Shown here in pieces: positions 45,521 through 57,019 of a DNA stretch of 64,000 nucleotides. Source of the DNA: Copromyces sp. CBS 386.78 (lineage: Eukaryota; Ascomycota; Sordariomycetes; Sordariales; Sordariaceae); contig MU839119.1 of assembly GCA_030685235.1 (NCBI GenBank), forward strand, positions 248,001 to 312,000, written 5' to 3'. The stretch's first letter is position 1. Each line of letters begins with the position of its first letter. The notes below the pieces were generated by a model, which searched no databases, was not told where the DNA came from, and saw only the letters and a program-made list of their open reading frames with translations. The translations under genes were made by a program, and so were the position numbers.

Positions 45521-47631
45521 TTAGTCCTCCGTGGAAGGCCTAGTTCTAGCAGGCGTCCCAAAAACGTACAGCACAGCCTTGCTTTCAGTCCGCGGATTGC
45601 GAACTCTGCACTCCTTTCCAACGCCCACAGCCCAGTGGCCACCGCGCGAGATGGTAAAAACAGGTGCACCCTGGAGGATCACCTCGACGGTACCTTCAAA
45701 GACGATTATATCCAGGTCCTGGACGTCGCTGACGAGCGGAGTGGTGGTGCCGGTGTTCTGCAGATCGAGAACTTGAAGCGTTTTTGAGCCATTGGCGCCG
45801 ACTGGGACGACCTTTCCATCGCGCTGCTGGAGCCAGATAGCTGAGTGGGCGTAAGCGGTTGGGGCTTGAGAGGGTTGTCAGTGATCTTGTTCTTGCGTCA
45901 AGGGAGAGGTGATAAGCTTTGGGGAAGGGGGATGTGTGGCTTACCGTTGCCCGGTGGGAAGAGATCCATGGGCTCGTTGCGCTGTGCCGAAAGGATGGTG
46001 ATGGTTCCCGTCCCCTGCTGGGCTGATGTTCCTTGGATGCTTTGATGACTGGGAGTTTCCGGATAGGTGTTTGCTGGGATAGCTCTCTCCACCACGTTGA
46101 AGGGTGTAGTTGCGGGTGGCGGAGAGTACGGGGAAGAGGACCCCAAAGACGATTCAGAAGACGATTCCGAAGACGATTCTGAAGAAGATTCCGAAGAGGA
46201 CGAAGAAGATGATGCCGAAGAGAATGCAGGAGAGGGCATCGGAGACAACACCGGAGCAAGAGCCGAAGCGGGTGCCGAAGCGGGTGCCGAAGCGGGCGGT
46301 GACCAGATGTTTGGCATGGGCGGGTTATTGAAGCTTCGGTAGACTGCGTTGCAGCACTTTACACCGGAACGGCTTTCGAACGAGACACAGTCAGGAAAAG
46401 CACCATATTTGTAGATGGTGAATTTCCCTTCCTGCATGCTGTTCATGGCTGGGACAACTGTGTCCCAGTTCTCTCGGCACCTAGCGCTTGGAAGGCTGCA
46501 AGGGGAGTTCCTTGACAACTCGTCGCCAGTGAGGAAATTGAGGAGCAGTCTTGTAATCTTGCGGTTGGGCTTTTCGACCTCCAACCTGCGTTTCCAGACT
46601 ATGGGGAGGTTCCGCTTGCGAGCACCATCGGCTTCGAGGAGCTTGACAAGACCCTTCGACACCCTGGGCACGGTCAGCTCAAAAGAGGTGAAACGAGTGA
46701 TGTATTGCCATGTCTCGGTTGCTTTGACCCTCATCTGCAACTTCTCGAAGTCTTCCTCGTCGGCCTTCTTGTTTTGTCGTTTTTGCTTCTTGCGAGGGCC
46801 AGACTCAGTTGGGTCATCGTCGCTCCTCCCTCGCTTGGAGCTCTCGGTCTTCGAGGGGTGCTGCGCAATCGGAGACTCCTCTGTTCCAGGCTCCTTCTTA
46901 ATTGACGCAGAGGGGGACGCCGGAGAAGAAGCCAGAGCGGGAGCGGAATCGCGTGAAACGGGCGGCGACCAAACTTCCGGCATGCTCGGGCCATGGAACT
47001 CTCGGTAAACTGCGTTGCAACACTGCCTTTTGCTTGAAGGGTTGGAAGATGCAAGCTCCGGATAGAAGATGCACCTCGGGAATGCAGCAGCTCTGTAGAT
47101 GTTCGCCGTTTCTTCGTCATAACTCTCCATAGCGGGGCCGACAGTGGCATATATTGTGGCACAGTTGGCGCCATTGAGACCGCACATAAGGTCTCTAAGA
47201 TGGTCTCCAACGAGGTATGCGGCAAGCATACAAAGAATACGTGGGCTCAGCCTGGTTGAAGTAATCCGTATCTTCCATGCCGCTGGCAGGTCACGCTTGC
47301 GAGGAAGTTCCATGAGCTCGCGCCAGTACTGATTAATCACCAAGTTGCGGGGAATCCTACGGCCATCCGAGCCCATGATGCTCACGAGGTACTGCCACAC
47401 CTCGCCCGCTTCAGCCCTTTCCCTGTATTTGTTTTCCCTACATTTTTTTATCCTTCGCCGATGTTCCCGGCGACTTGTATTGGTGTCTTGGGGCGTCGGA
47501 TTGGCTTGCGCGGTTGCATGCAGCGGCTCCTCTGTGCCAGGCTCTTCCTTGATGGTCGGCGACATTGGCGCGTGGCTGGTCTGGTATGCCGAGTTCGAAG
47601 GCGTGGATAACCACGGCGGTGGCGGCGGCAT
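45521..47631 (-). CDS. Family member E: two tandem CCN domains plus cupin-like domain, no zinc finger
   Basis: Exons complement(45521..45840, 45945..47631) encode 668 residues from the ATG at 47631; the phase-1 intron has donor GTAAGC and acceptor CTCAG. The finger exons of A-D are absent. The central domain occurs twice: about residues 75-215 (V-W-Q-Y-L, L-P-R-K-R-D-L-P, F-P-R-C, C-C-N-A-V-Y-R) and about 320-455 (T-W-Q-Y-I, R-K-R-N-L-P, F-P-D-C, C-C-N-A-V-Y-R). Each is preceded by an I-K-x-E-P-G-T-E-E segment that matches the sumoylation consensus, and a basic K-K-Q-K-R run may be a nuclear signal. A Ser/Glu repeat tract follows. Exon 2 encodes a beta-rich domain with V-E-V-I-L-Q-G and F-T-I-S-R-G-G-H-W, cupin-like in pattern. 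It faces member F head to head. Confidence 0.82.
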
Positions 47632-48353
47632 CTTGTCGCGGTCGGTTTTTGGGATTATGTTGCCACAAGGTTGAGGACAGAGAGGCGTTGTGGGCAAGAA
47701 GGTGATGGTCGAATGAACTTTGGTGGGTGAGAGGACGCCCCCACTTTTTTAGGACTCGCCAGACTCGCACTAAAAAAGGACACGGAAAGCGGGATTGATA
47801 AAAGGCGCGCGACCTTCGCTCGCCTCTGGAACGGTTGACCTGCCAAGGGAATATAACCACCTTTCAATTTTTTGCCTGCCCCGGTGGTAGGCCGAATTCT
47901 TGCCGTTCAGGAGGTACGGGGGCCGGTGCCTGCCTCCAATGCCGTATGCCGCTCTGGGTCTGCACCAGCCGAGAATTACCGAAGGAAAGCGGGAACTGGA
48001 GACTGTAGAGGTACTGTATGCCTCCGATATTCGTCCTCTCCTATCTCTCTCGCTCACCATTCCATGGTACCGGCACTCGTGTCCGACCTAACTTTTGCCA
48101 TATTTGCATTCCGGCATCTTTCCACCTTTCTGTCCTACTCTTCCTCCATTCACTACACTCTCCTTATTCTTCTCATTTTCCCTTCACTGTACCGCAGGTT
48201 TTTTGCCTTATCTTTTCGCAACTATGAGCGTACCGCGCTGTAGAAAAGCCGACTTCCTTCACCCAAGGCCGCTTGCACCCTATATTGTCTTTATTTCTTG
48301 CTGCTGTCGCTTACGAGTATCGGTCAAGCATCTCTTAAACAGAATCTCCAATA
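47632..48353. other. Gap between head-to-head members E and F
   Basis: A 722-bp gap with a fragment related to the 26.4-kb MITE at 47734-47771. No missing finger exon for gene E was found on the minus strand here. Confidence 0.45.
47734..47771 (+). repeat. Fragment related to the 26.4-kb MITE
   Basis: ACGCCCCCACTTTTTT and GACTCGCCAGACTCGCAC match the terminal inverted repeat of the element at 26390-26795 with a small indel. No second arm is present, so this is a remnant or a solo end upstream of gene E. Confidence 0.65.
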
Positions 48354-49091
48354 ATGGCGGACGCGGTTTCGAAGCCGGTGGTATTGATTTTCATCTGGGA
48401 TAACACAAGGAAATATGACGTTTGGGACGGCGAGATTGCTATGCCCCTCCCAGGAGCCCCGTTCCCTGAATGAGATCACAGATTTCCTAACACCCCGCTT
48501 GAAGAGGGCCAGCACATAGTTACCGAAGGATTTGGTGCCCTCTTTCCGGAGGGATACCTGCCCGGCGGCTCACCAGAGACCCGGACATGGCCCTGTCCGG
48601 TTCGAAATTGTCAGCATACATTTCTCAGTCCACAGGGCCTGGGCGATCATTTTCTGGTAAGAACGTTCAGGAACCCTCATTCATAAGACATAACCGCCGC
48701 ACAGTGCGTCGTCTCGAAAGTAAGAGATTGTAGCTAACAAACTCTCTCTCCAGAAACTTCATGCCGGGGCGATCATACACGACCACCTCGACGGAACATT
48801 TTCTGTTCTTCCCCAAGATCCTGACTCCGCCAATGATGCCAACCGCCAGCCGTACGTTGGGTCTCAAGGGCGAATATTGCCGAGCCCTAGGCCGAGCCTG
48901 CGTCAATCATCTCACTCTATACCTCTCCACCCGGGACCAGGCGCTCTTGACACTCCCGCTGTGTTGATTGACAACCACGACAAGGTAAATCCTCATACTG
49001 GCAACAAAGCGCTTGCGAGCAGCAGCGAAATCACCAATAGCGAGATAAGGACGGAGGTAACGACATTTATATCGACAAACACGGTCCCAAC
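48354..49091 (+). pseudogene. Family member F: finger exons, broken donor, cut by a hAT insertion
   Basis: Exon 1 (48354..48438) ends K-Y-D-V-W-D-G, as in A-D. Exon 2 (48520..48656) has G-A-L-F-P-E-G-Y and W-P-C-P-V-R-N-C...H, the same finger C54-x4-C59-x12-H72. Exon 3 (48754 onward) opens K-L-H, giving H77, and D-G-T-F-S-V-L-P. All phases fit the family, but the first donor reads CTATGC where GTATGC is expected, so the intron probably no longer splices. Exon 3 is interrupted at 49092 by the hAT element. If the element and one copy of its 8-bp duplication are removed, the frame continues about 35 codons to a TGA at 52849. No central domain was recognised beyond. Confidence 0.78.
49084..49091 (+). 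repeat. Target-site duplication, left copy (GTCCCAAC)
   Basis: GTCCCAAC, 8 bp, repeated exactly at 52735-52742. Confidence 0.9.
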
Positions 49092-52000
49092 CAGCGATTA
49101 AGACAATTCAAATAACAAATAACAAGTAACAATCTGAGGCAATCTGGTGAGGCAAATCGAGGGAAAACGCAAATAATCTGACAGGGTCTAACTTACTTGC
49201 TTATTTGCGTTAAGCTGGCAATCTAGTATTAATTATAGTTCATAATATTTGAAAGGGTAGATTTTAGCTGGGAATCCAGCTCTTCTCAATGTTTGGTACC
49301 TAGTACTATATCCGTTCAAACGTTATATAAAAAGTTTACTCCTAACAGGCCGCTAGTAGGGTTATAGGGGTTCGATAATGCCCGTTTAAATGGCGTACTA
49401 GCCTTATTAATTCGTTTAAAATAGCGATACCTATTATAGTATTAAGAAAGATTAATACTTACCTCTACATCTATTTACACTTTTTAATTATATATACTAA
49501 ACTCCCTTATACCCTCTTTCTTACCCTCTTTATTACTCTACCATACTTTTATATACTACTAATATAATTAAATCTACTGCTAGTACCTCTTTTATAGAGA
49601 ACCCTCTCGCTAGTTCCCCTATTATTCGTATTTTTATATATAATAAAGATAATACTACCCTTACTATTAATATATTTATTATATTAAAGAAAAGTAATAA
49701 TATTTTTTAATATATTAGAAACTTTATTATTAAGCCGAAGGATAAAATACGTAACTTCCCTAATACCCGCTAGAAGTATTAAAATTACTAGATATTAACT
49801 ATTAATAATTATTATAAATACCGCTATAGATAAATAAATTCCCCCGTATTAAATATAAGGGTAAGGAATACGTAATCGACGCGTAGTTATTACGGGCTCG
49901 CCTACGAACCTTTCCTATTAAATACTACGGTATTTAATTCGCCGAAATTAAAAATAAGGTTATTAACGGCAATATTATTTATAAAACTATTGGGTAGGCA
50001 TAATCGTACTACAATTATAATTAAATTTACGTTGGCGCCGCTACTAATTCTATAATTAAATATTTTAAAAGAGAATATTATATTAATAGGCTTAACGACG
50101 ATAAATATAATAAAAATAACCTAATTTTTAAACGCTAAAAGATAGCAATTTAAAATATACTCTATTAAATTATTAAAATTTATAAATTTAGGCGAATTTC
50201 TATACCGAAACCTATTATTAATATTTTTAAAGAATTATTATTCAATTAGGTTATTAATTATAATATACCTTTTAATAGGGTTACTAACCCGAGCTTCCCC
50301 TAATTTTTATCCCTTCTTAACTCCGAAATAGTAACTAAATTATTATTAGAATCCGGAATAATAATTAAATTATAGGTTAACTTTAATTATATTCGCTCAT
50401 TAAAGGCTATTAAAGCGAAGATATTAACTAGCCTACATTAGAAATATATCTCCTTCGATTTTTAGACTTTTAATAATAACTATACTTTACTAGGAATTTA
50501 TATTTATTATTTAAATAAAAATAAGTATTTACAAAACTATTTTCTAAATATAAAATATATAAAGGGGGGCTACAATAATATTAATATCGGTACATCGATA
50601 ATCGAACTTTTAAGGGAGTATAAACTATATAAAATAAATTAGCTTAAATACTATTAAAGCAATAATATTAATTCAAATAATATTTATATTTATTATATTA
50701 TTAATTATTTATTTAATAATAATATTAACTTCTAAACCGATAATTTTACGGTCGATAAATTAAAGGATCGCCTTCGTATTCATTATTTTAACTATATCCT
50801 TAACCTCGCCGCTAGAACGTTTCTAAAGGGAAATTCTCGTCTATTATAGACTACAATCGATCTAACTAATAATAAAAAAGAAGGATTAATAAAGGAATAG
50901 CGAAAGCGGGGTCCTATTAATAAACTTCGTAACGTTATTACCTTCGTACGCCACTCTCCCTAATATAAGGAAAAATTCGCTAACTTTATAAAAGGAAAAT
51001 TAATTACCTAAGAAAAAGAAAATTTAGGTAAAATATTCGTTAATCCCAATTTTAAAACTACCAATCTTCTTACTAATAATAATACTCGCTAGAACTCTAT
51101 ATTCTATATAATTAAAAGGGCATTTAAACTAAAAGATATAATCGATTACTTTTATACTTAGAACTTTCGTTAATACAACCCCGCTAAACGTATCCCCGCC
51201 AACAATATTCTCTCTTCTAAAAATTAGAATATATTCAACGCTATATTCAATATCCTCCATCCTTTTAAAATTACAACTAAAATCTTCGAGCAATAAAAGC
51301 CGTACTTCCTTATAATATTCCCGACCCTCTATTATATTTTAAACGATTTTAAAACGTAGTAGACTCTCTATAATAAAAGGATTACGTTGGATTCGACTAC
51401 GTAATACAATATTTTAAACGAAAATAAAGAGGAGGATAATAATAATAAAAATAATAAGAGGGGTAATAGCGACGTAAATTATAATAATCCCTTGCGCAAA
51501 ATCGATAATAATACCCAAACCTAAATTCGACCTCGCTGTACTATTAACCTACTACGTCGGTTAAATAACTTCGAATTCGATATACCCACCCTTAATCCTT
51601 AGCGACGTAATTTCTATTAACTAGCGGTCTCTTCTCTTCTTACTAGTACTCTAATTCGTTACGGTAGTTAACCTCTTCTTTTTAACAATTAAATTCACTT
51701 ACATCGCAATAATTAAATTATTAATAATAGTAATTAAATTGCTAATAATAATTAAATTAGTAATAATTAGACTAATAGTCTCCCTAATTATTTTCCCTCC
51801 CTATTTAAATTATCTACTTCTAATTACTAATTTATCTAGGATAATATTAATTATACAATTACTAAATTCGAAAAATATATAACGGTTATAAGTAAATCAA
51901 ACTCGTACTAAATTACTAATATATTCTATCCCGGGCAAAGGAAAAAGTATCTAAATATAAAGCTAGCTCGCTATAAAATTAATAATATTATCCGCTAATT

Positions 52001-52734
52001 AAAAGCTATCTATTATAAATAATATTAAACGAAGGATTATAAAGTACAGCGAAATTATAAGGATTTTCGTCTCTTTTATAATATTTTACCGTTAACCCTA
52101 AACCGCTCCCTCAACTAGCCGTCTAACTCCTATAATTAATTAACTCCTAATAAATTCTATAATACCGTACTAATATCCCTACTTACCTTCGAAGACGAAC
52201 TTACTACCTATTTTAAAGAGAAGCTATTACGAGTTACTAACCCTCTAAAATAGTAGAAGTAGAATAAGGGAAGTATCCCTACTTAACGAGGATAATATTT
52301 AATTATTTATTTATTCCTTCGATATTTGACGAATATAAGAAAATATTTAATTTAACTAAATTAGTACTTTCGTTATAGAGATACCGTCTCTATTAAAATA
52401 CGATTAATAAACTATTATATTTAAAGATCTAGAACCGCTTCGATATTGCGTTAGGGATAGAGATGGGGGTGTAACGATAGCTTTATTAGGCTCTGGTTTT
52501 TCTTTATATTGTTGTATATATTTTTCCGGTTGTTTGTATCGTGTTTTGGTAACGATACGGCTAATAAAAGTATGTATTTACTGGTATACCGGAACCGGAA
52601 TAATTGGTATCCGGATTTACTTCCAAAATGAGGCAAATAATTTTAACAATGAAATGAGGTAAATTAATCGATTTCAAACAATCTGAGGCAAATCGCTGGA
52701 AAAGTCTGATTGCCTCAGATTGTTTTAATCACTG
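49092..52734 (+). mobile_element. hAT-superfamily DNA transposon, RIP-inactivated, complete
   Basis: The element is 3,643 bp. It begins CAGCGATTAAGACAAT and ends with the reverse of CAGTGATTAAAACAAT, flanked by a perfect 8-bp GTCCCAAC duplication, the hAT hallmark. Subterminal TGAGGCAA(A)T motifs recur at both ends in both orientations. The interior is very AT-rich and riddled with stops but still shows hAT transposase blocks on the plus strand. It lies inside exon 3 of family member F. Confidence 0.92.
49800..52460 (+). pseudogene. hAT transposase relic
   Basis: Reading through stops gives T-D-N-F-T near 50740 (catalytic-region T-D-N) and I-L-N-L-A-A-R-T-F-L near 50810. K-R-G-P-I-N-K-L-R-N-V-I follows near 50910, R-A-F-K-L-K-D near 51120, and N-I-L-Y-P-F-K near 51250. 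The C-terminal dimerisation region has D-E-L-T-T-Y-F near 52195. Order and spacing fit hAT transposases. Stops and changes fit RIP. Limits are approximate. Confidence 0.85.
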
Positions 52735-52742
52735 GTCCCAAC
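52735..52742 (+). repeat. Target-site duplication, right copy (GTCCCAAC)
   Basis: Exact repeat of 49084-49091, immediately after the CACTG end of the hAT element. Confidence 0.9.
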
Positions 52743-53789
52743 GAGCGTGACGGGAGTGAATATGGAGTACCAACAAAGCCACCGATTCCTAACCCAAAGA
52801 AGAGAAAAACAAACCACCACGAGGTCGCATTTGAACCTAAAAGAACAATGACAGCATCATTTCCTTCACTGCATCTTTCGGTAACCGGAGGAAACATGAA
52901 ACATGAAACAAAACAGTATCGAGTGTCTAACATGCATCAAACGCCTGCTTTCTGGGAGGATCTATGGGGTCAGCTCCCACATTCCGGACAAATGGGGAGA
53001 TTTGACGCAGCGTACGTTGTCCTATCTTCTAGATTTCTTTCGCGAACTTAAATTCTTGCACAGTTATTTAATGGTTCTATATCTCCAGCTGCTGTGGCGT
53101 ACTGTGCGTCAAAAGTGGTTAAGGGGTGTGTTGCCACTGATGATGGCACATCGGTGTTGGTTCGCAATTCGCATAACATCTCTGAGGCAACCAGAAGCAA
53201 GGACATTGGATGTAGCAGACATCCGCTCATACCCAGGCACTCTTGCGAAAGTCTTGATCGTATGCCATTGTTGTTGTTACATGTTCATTACAAAGAGTCT
53301 ACATTGAAGTCATAAAGTTCAACAAACGCTCCTTTTTTTTTGCATGGAAGGCCCAGACACCCACCCGTATGGAAGCTAGTGCTTCTCTCTTCCCGCTTTC
53401 TCGCACAATACTCATGCGAAAGGAAACTGGCAAACCAGAAGTCCTTCTCGAAACCACCTAAACATCAATCCCCTTCAGGATCCGAGTCTCCAGGCCAGGT
53501 GTCCACCGGAGAGCTAGTTGGGAGAGAAGCTCATCCGAACGAGGCCATCGACCTCAATTTCCTCGGGTGAATCGGTCCTTCTTGATATCGGAACCTGTTG
53601 TTGTGATCTCGTTCTTTACTGGCATCTCTTCGTTGGCACTCTCGTTGTTGATTCCCACTTGCCATCATCGAGACCGAGTAGGTACCTTGGGTGATGACCC
53701 TCCCAACGATTAGAGGCTAAGGCACTTTACCCACAACTCTCGTCCACCTATCAATAAGTACCTGGTATCAGAAAACCAAAGGCTCATCA
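52743..53789 (+). other. Sequence right of the hAT insertion, possible remainder of member F
   Basis: GC content returns to normal. Another frame reads through a Lys/Pro/Arg-rich stretch (N-P-K-K-R-K) from 52743, with a possible GTACGT...ACAG intron at 53012-53066. None of it matches the central or cupin-like domain of A-E, so whether it belongs to F is unclear. Further right, to 53789, nothing convincing was seen. Confidence 0.35.
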
Positions 53790-54400
53790 TCTTCCCTCCT
53801 GAGTAAAAGCAAATAATCCTCCTTCGATTCTTCTTCTTCCTCGACCGTAGCTTTCCCGCAAGAGATGGTCTCCGATGATAATATCCGTCCGTTTGCTGTG
53901 ACCATCTCAGGCCAGGCCAGGCCTTGCAGCCAGCCGGCCGGATGTGCGCTGTTGATGAAGACTGCGTGTTTGTTAGTGCCTATGCCTCAATGAAAAGTTG
54001 TGGGGTGTGTCACTTACTATTGCCCGGTCCGTGAACCTACAAGGGCTCGCGACACTGCTCACGAGTGCGAGTGAGCGACCCAGTCTCATGCCGGGCTGGT
54101 ACTAGTGCCTCTTAGATGGGGTTGGCGCCGGGGGTCTCGTCAAAGAGGGTTGAGGGCCCTGATCTCTCGGCCATGTCAAGGGCAGCCAGGCCGGAGCGGG
54201 GGTCGAGGAGTAAGACTGAGGCTGCGGCGAAGAATACGAAGGGGTATACCGATCAGCGGCGGGCTGAGAGAACGGCGGGCGCAGAATACCTCTAGGAGGG
54301 GGCATGGAGGCCGGAGAAGACGCCGAAGGCAACAACCGGGAGGAGGTGCGACCCAGATAGGGCGAAAATAGTCCTTCCTCTCTCCCCAACAGGCCTTCAA
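53790..54400 (-). pseudogene. Family fragment G: decayed copy related to the end of member E
   Basis: On the minus strand, a Pro/Ser-rich segment (54102-54400) leads, through stops and frame changes, to R-E-P-L...V-H-G-P-G-N followed by a GTAAGT donor. In E the matching place reads N-E-P-M-D-L-F-P-P-G-N then GTAAGC. After a CGCAG acceptor near 53968 comes W-L-Q...V-T-A-N-G-R-I-L, aligned with W-L-Q-Q-R-D-G-K-V-V-P-V-G-A-N-G in E exon 2. It carries no upstream central domain and is not expected to be functional. Confidence 0.6.
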
Positions 54401-56776
54401 CCTTCCCTAAAAGCGCATATCCCTTCGATGATAGGCTATATACTTAGAGTAAACAAGGATCTAGAAGGAAGGTAGGAAAATTATAATAAATAGTAAATAA
54501 TATCCATAGTTAAGAAACTGCTACTTACTATAGCAACGTTAGTTTATAAGCTTATTTAATACCCTTAAGTAGCGCCGTTGCTAGAACTTAGGAGAGGAAG
54601 CTAATCCGTTGTACTTTGGTAGGTACCTACCTAGAAGTACCTATCTCTTTTCTTGCCCCTGAGCCCGAACTATAACGGCCGGCACCAGTGGGGTACAATA
54701 GCCGATGCTTTTCTTCTAAACTGTACGTTGCCTCAGCCCTATACGTGCCCCTCGTTGCCTGTTCAACTCAATATTCTTACACCCCCTCCAACTAGCTTGA
54801 GCTCAGAGCCTTGGGAAAAGCAAACCGATACCTTATCTTTATGTTTTCGGGTTGGGGGGGGGGAATGTAGGCGTGCAGTGGGCTCTCCCACTCTGGAGTG
54901 ACTGGGTCAAGTCGGTCGCCGTTTGGATCACGCCGAGTTGTAGCAGCCCCCGCCCTGCAGTACTGCAGGTATTAACAATCACTTTAGTTCTCAACCCTCA
55001 ACTGTCACCAAACCACACACAAGCCTCACTTTGCCTCTAGGCATCATTCAAAACCTTTCGCGCTCAAAACACATTGATGCAAAGATACACGATTGTTTTG
55101 TCGTTACAAGCGTGGTATGTGCGGAAAGCAGCCTGTGGATGCATTCTTCCTGGAATAATGAAAGGAACGGCAGTCATTGAGTAATACACATTAAGAAGAA
55201 ACTTAAGCAGGAACCAAACCTATAGACGCATTATTCAAGCAGTTAACAGTTGGAGAAAACTAAACTGGCGGTGTGTATGATGAGTGTCCTGCTAGTATTG
55301 ATTATGGCCTTGATCCTGGTTACCACTCAGGGGTGAAACTTTGAAACTTGGCGTATTTCGTAATAATCGTGAAAGATTCGACACCACACCGGAGTGAGTA
55401 CCAGAGTGAGAAGAACATGCTGACTCGCTTGTAAATTGAAGACAAACCTAACAGTGACTGTAGATGGTGTCATGTTAACACCGGCTATGCCAAGCGTAGA
55501 GGTAGTCGTACCCTCGTCGGCGACGGGCTTCTTCCGTCTTCATGAAGCCATCACTCCTGCCTGCGGTCCTGATGAGATGAATTCCTTATCTCAGCGCTCA
55601 GACCACCTTGAGCTCACGTGCATGTTTCGGTTACTTTATTATTTTATTAATAAATTAAATTTTTCTACCAATTGGGGCAATATTTTACACTCCGCTCAAG
55701 GAGGTCTGAATACACAACTAAATCCTAGTCGCGTAAATATTAACTATCCTACCTAATAACTAATATCAATACTATAATTTCATTACAATACATCGTATCA
55801 CGAAGGTTTCTAATTCATTTTAATTACGTAAATTAACGCTTTTTAACAGTACCAATTTTATTGCTATTAAAATAGAAGATAAAGCAAGGGGGTCGAATTC
55901 CGTAGATTCTATAATGTTAATACTATATTAAATTAGGGAAAAAAAATAATATATCGCAAGAATGAAAAAATTATACCCAAATAACAAAATCTATATAATT
56001 TCTATACTTATAAAATTTTAAGAATTTCGGATGAAAGACCGTATTACAATAAGTAGCGGACCGTCTAATTAAAGTACGTCACTACGTAAAATTTTTACGT
56101 TTCTACAAAAACTTTATATTTATATTGATCGTATAAAAAAACTAAATATATCATTATATTCGCTTTATCGAATTCATTCTTACTATATATTTAGTTTTAC
56201 TAGAATCCTTTGTTAAATATTATTATTATTAATTGTTTCTAGCAAGCCTGTCGTTTTGTCCCTGTCTGTACGACTACTATCTGATCCAGAACTTAGACCT
56301 CTTTTTTGGGCGTTCTCAATCAATACCGTCAAATACACTGAAAGAAACGATGCACGGACCACAATCTGGAAACATTGGAAAGATTCGACCGCAGCCCAAA
56401 AAAGAAAGTAGGTCTGAGCACTGAGATAATGAATTCCAGGCTCAAAGGAAGCATTCACAACGGAGAGTTCAAGAGACCCGTTCCGTGTCCGTCTGCCAAA
56501 AGAATGGAAAGAATCCCGACGGACTCCCTCCAGTCTCCCCGAAAACTGAACTTGCCTCTGTATTTAGGAAGGGTGGAAATGAGAATGAAATGGAAAGCAC
56601 GACGGGCACACTGTAAATGAAGGTGAGTTCAGCAGGGGAAGCAATGACTGATAGACGCAGGAGGCATGCATGAGAAAGTGCAGCTGCAGCATGCATGCCG
56701 GTTGAGATGTGTCCCGCTTGGAAGTCGCTACCGACCCAAGGATGGGACAAGCTTACAGGTACCTTAGTTATTTGCT
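54401..56776. other. Intergenic region with an AT-rich patch
   Basis: No supported gene. The patch at about 55640-56220 has the composition of RIP-mutated repeats, but no element could be identified in it. Confidence 0.45.
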
Positions 56777-57010
56777 TCATTTTACAAGGAGACACCCAAA
56801 CAACTCCTTCCTCAGCTCACTTGCCTCCCTAGGAACGTACGTGAGTATCTCTAAATATCCTACAACGAATCTGAACTCGTGCGCCGCGGGATCCTTCTGC
56901 AGCTTCTCCATCTTCGCTTTTTGTTGAGCATTTTTCTTCGCCTTGTGTTGATCATGTTTGACGGGATCCTCCCTCAACTCCCCCACCTTCGCCTTGTAAT
57001 ACGCAAGCAT
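56777..57010 (-). CDS. Small open frame with a 15-residue tandem repeat, unknown
   Basis: A 77-residue frame from an ATG at 57010. It contains two adjacent copies of K-A-K-x3-L-x2-D-P-x2-H-x (K-A-K-V-G-E-L-R-E-D-P and K-A-K-M-E-K-L-Q-K-D-P), a charged helical pattern. The repeat supports past coding, but the frame may be only a fragment of a larger repeat protein. Confidence 0.4.
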   Translation of the reverse strand: MLAYYKAKVGELREDPVKHDQHKAKKNAQQKAKMEKLQKDPAAHEFRFVVGYLEILTYVPREASELRKELFGCLLVK

Positions 57011-57019
57011 CTAAGGCCG

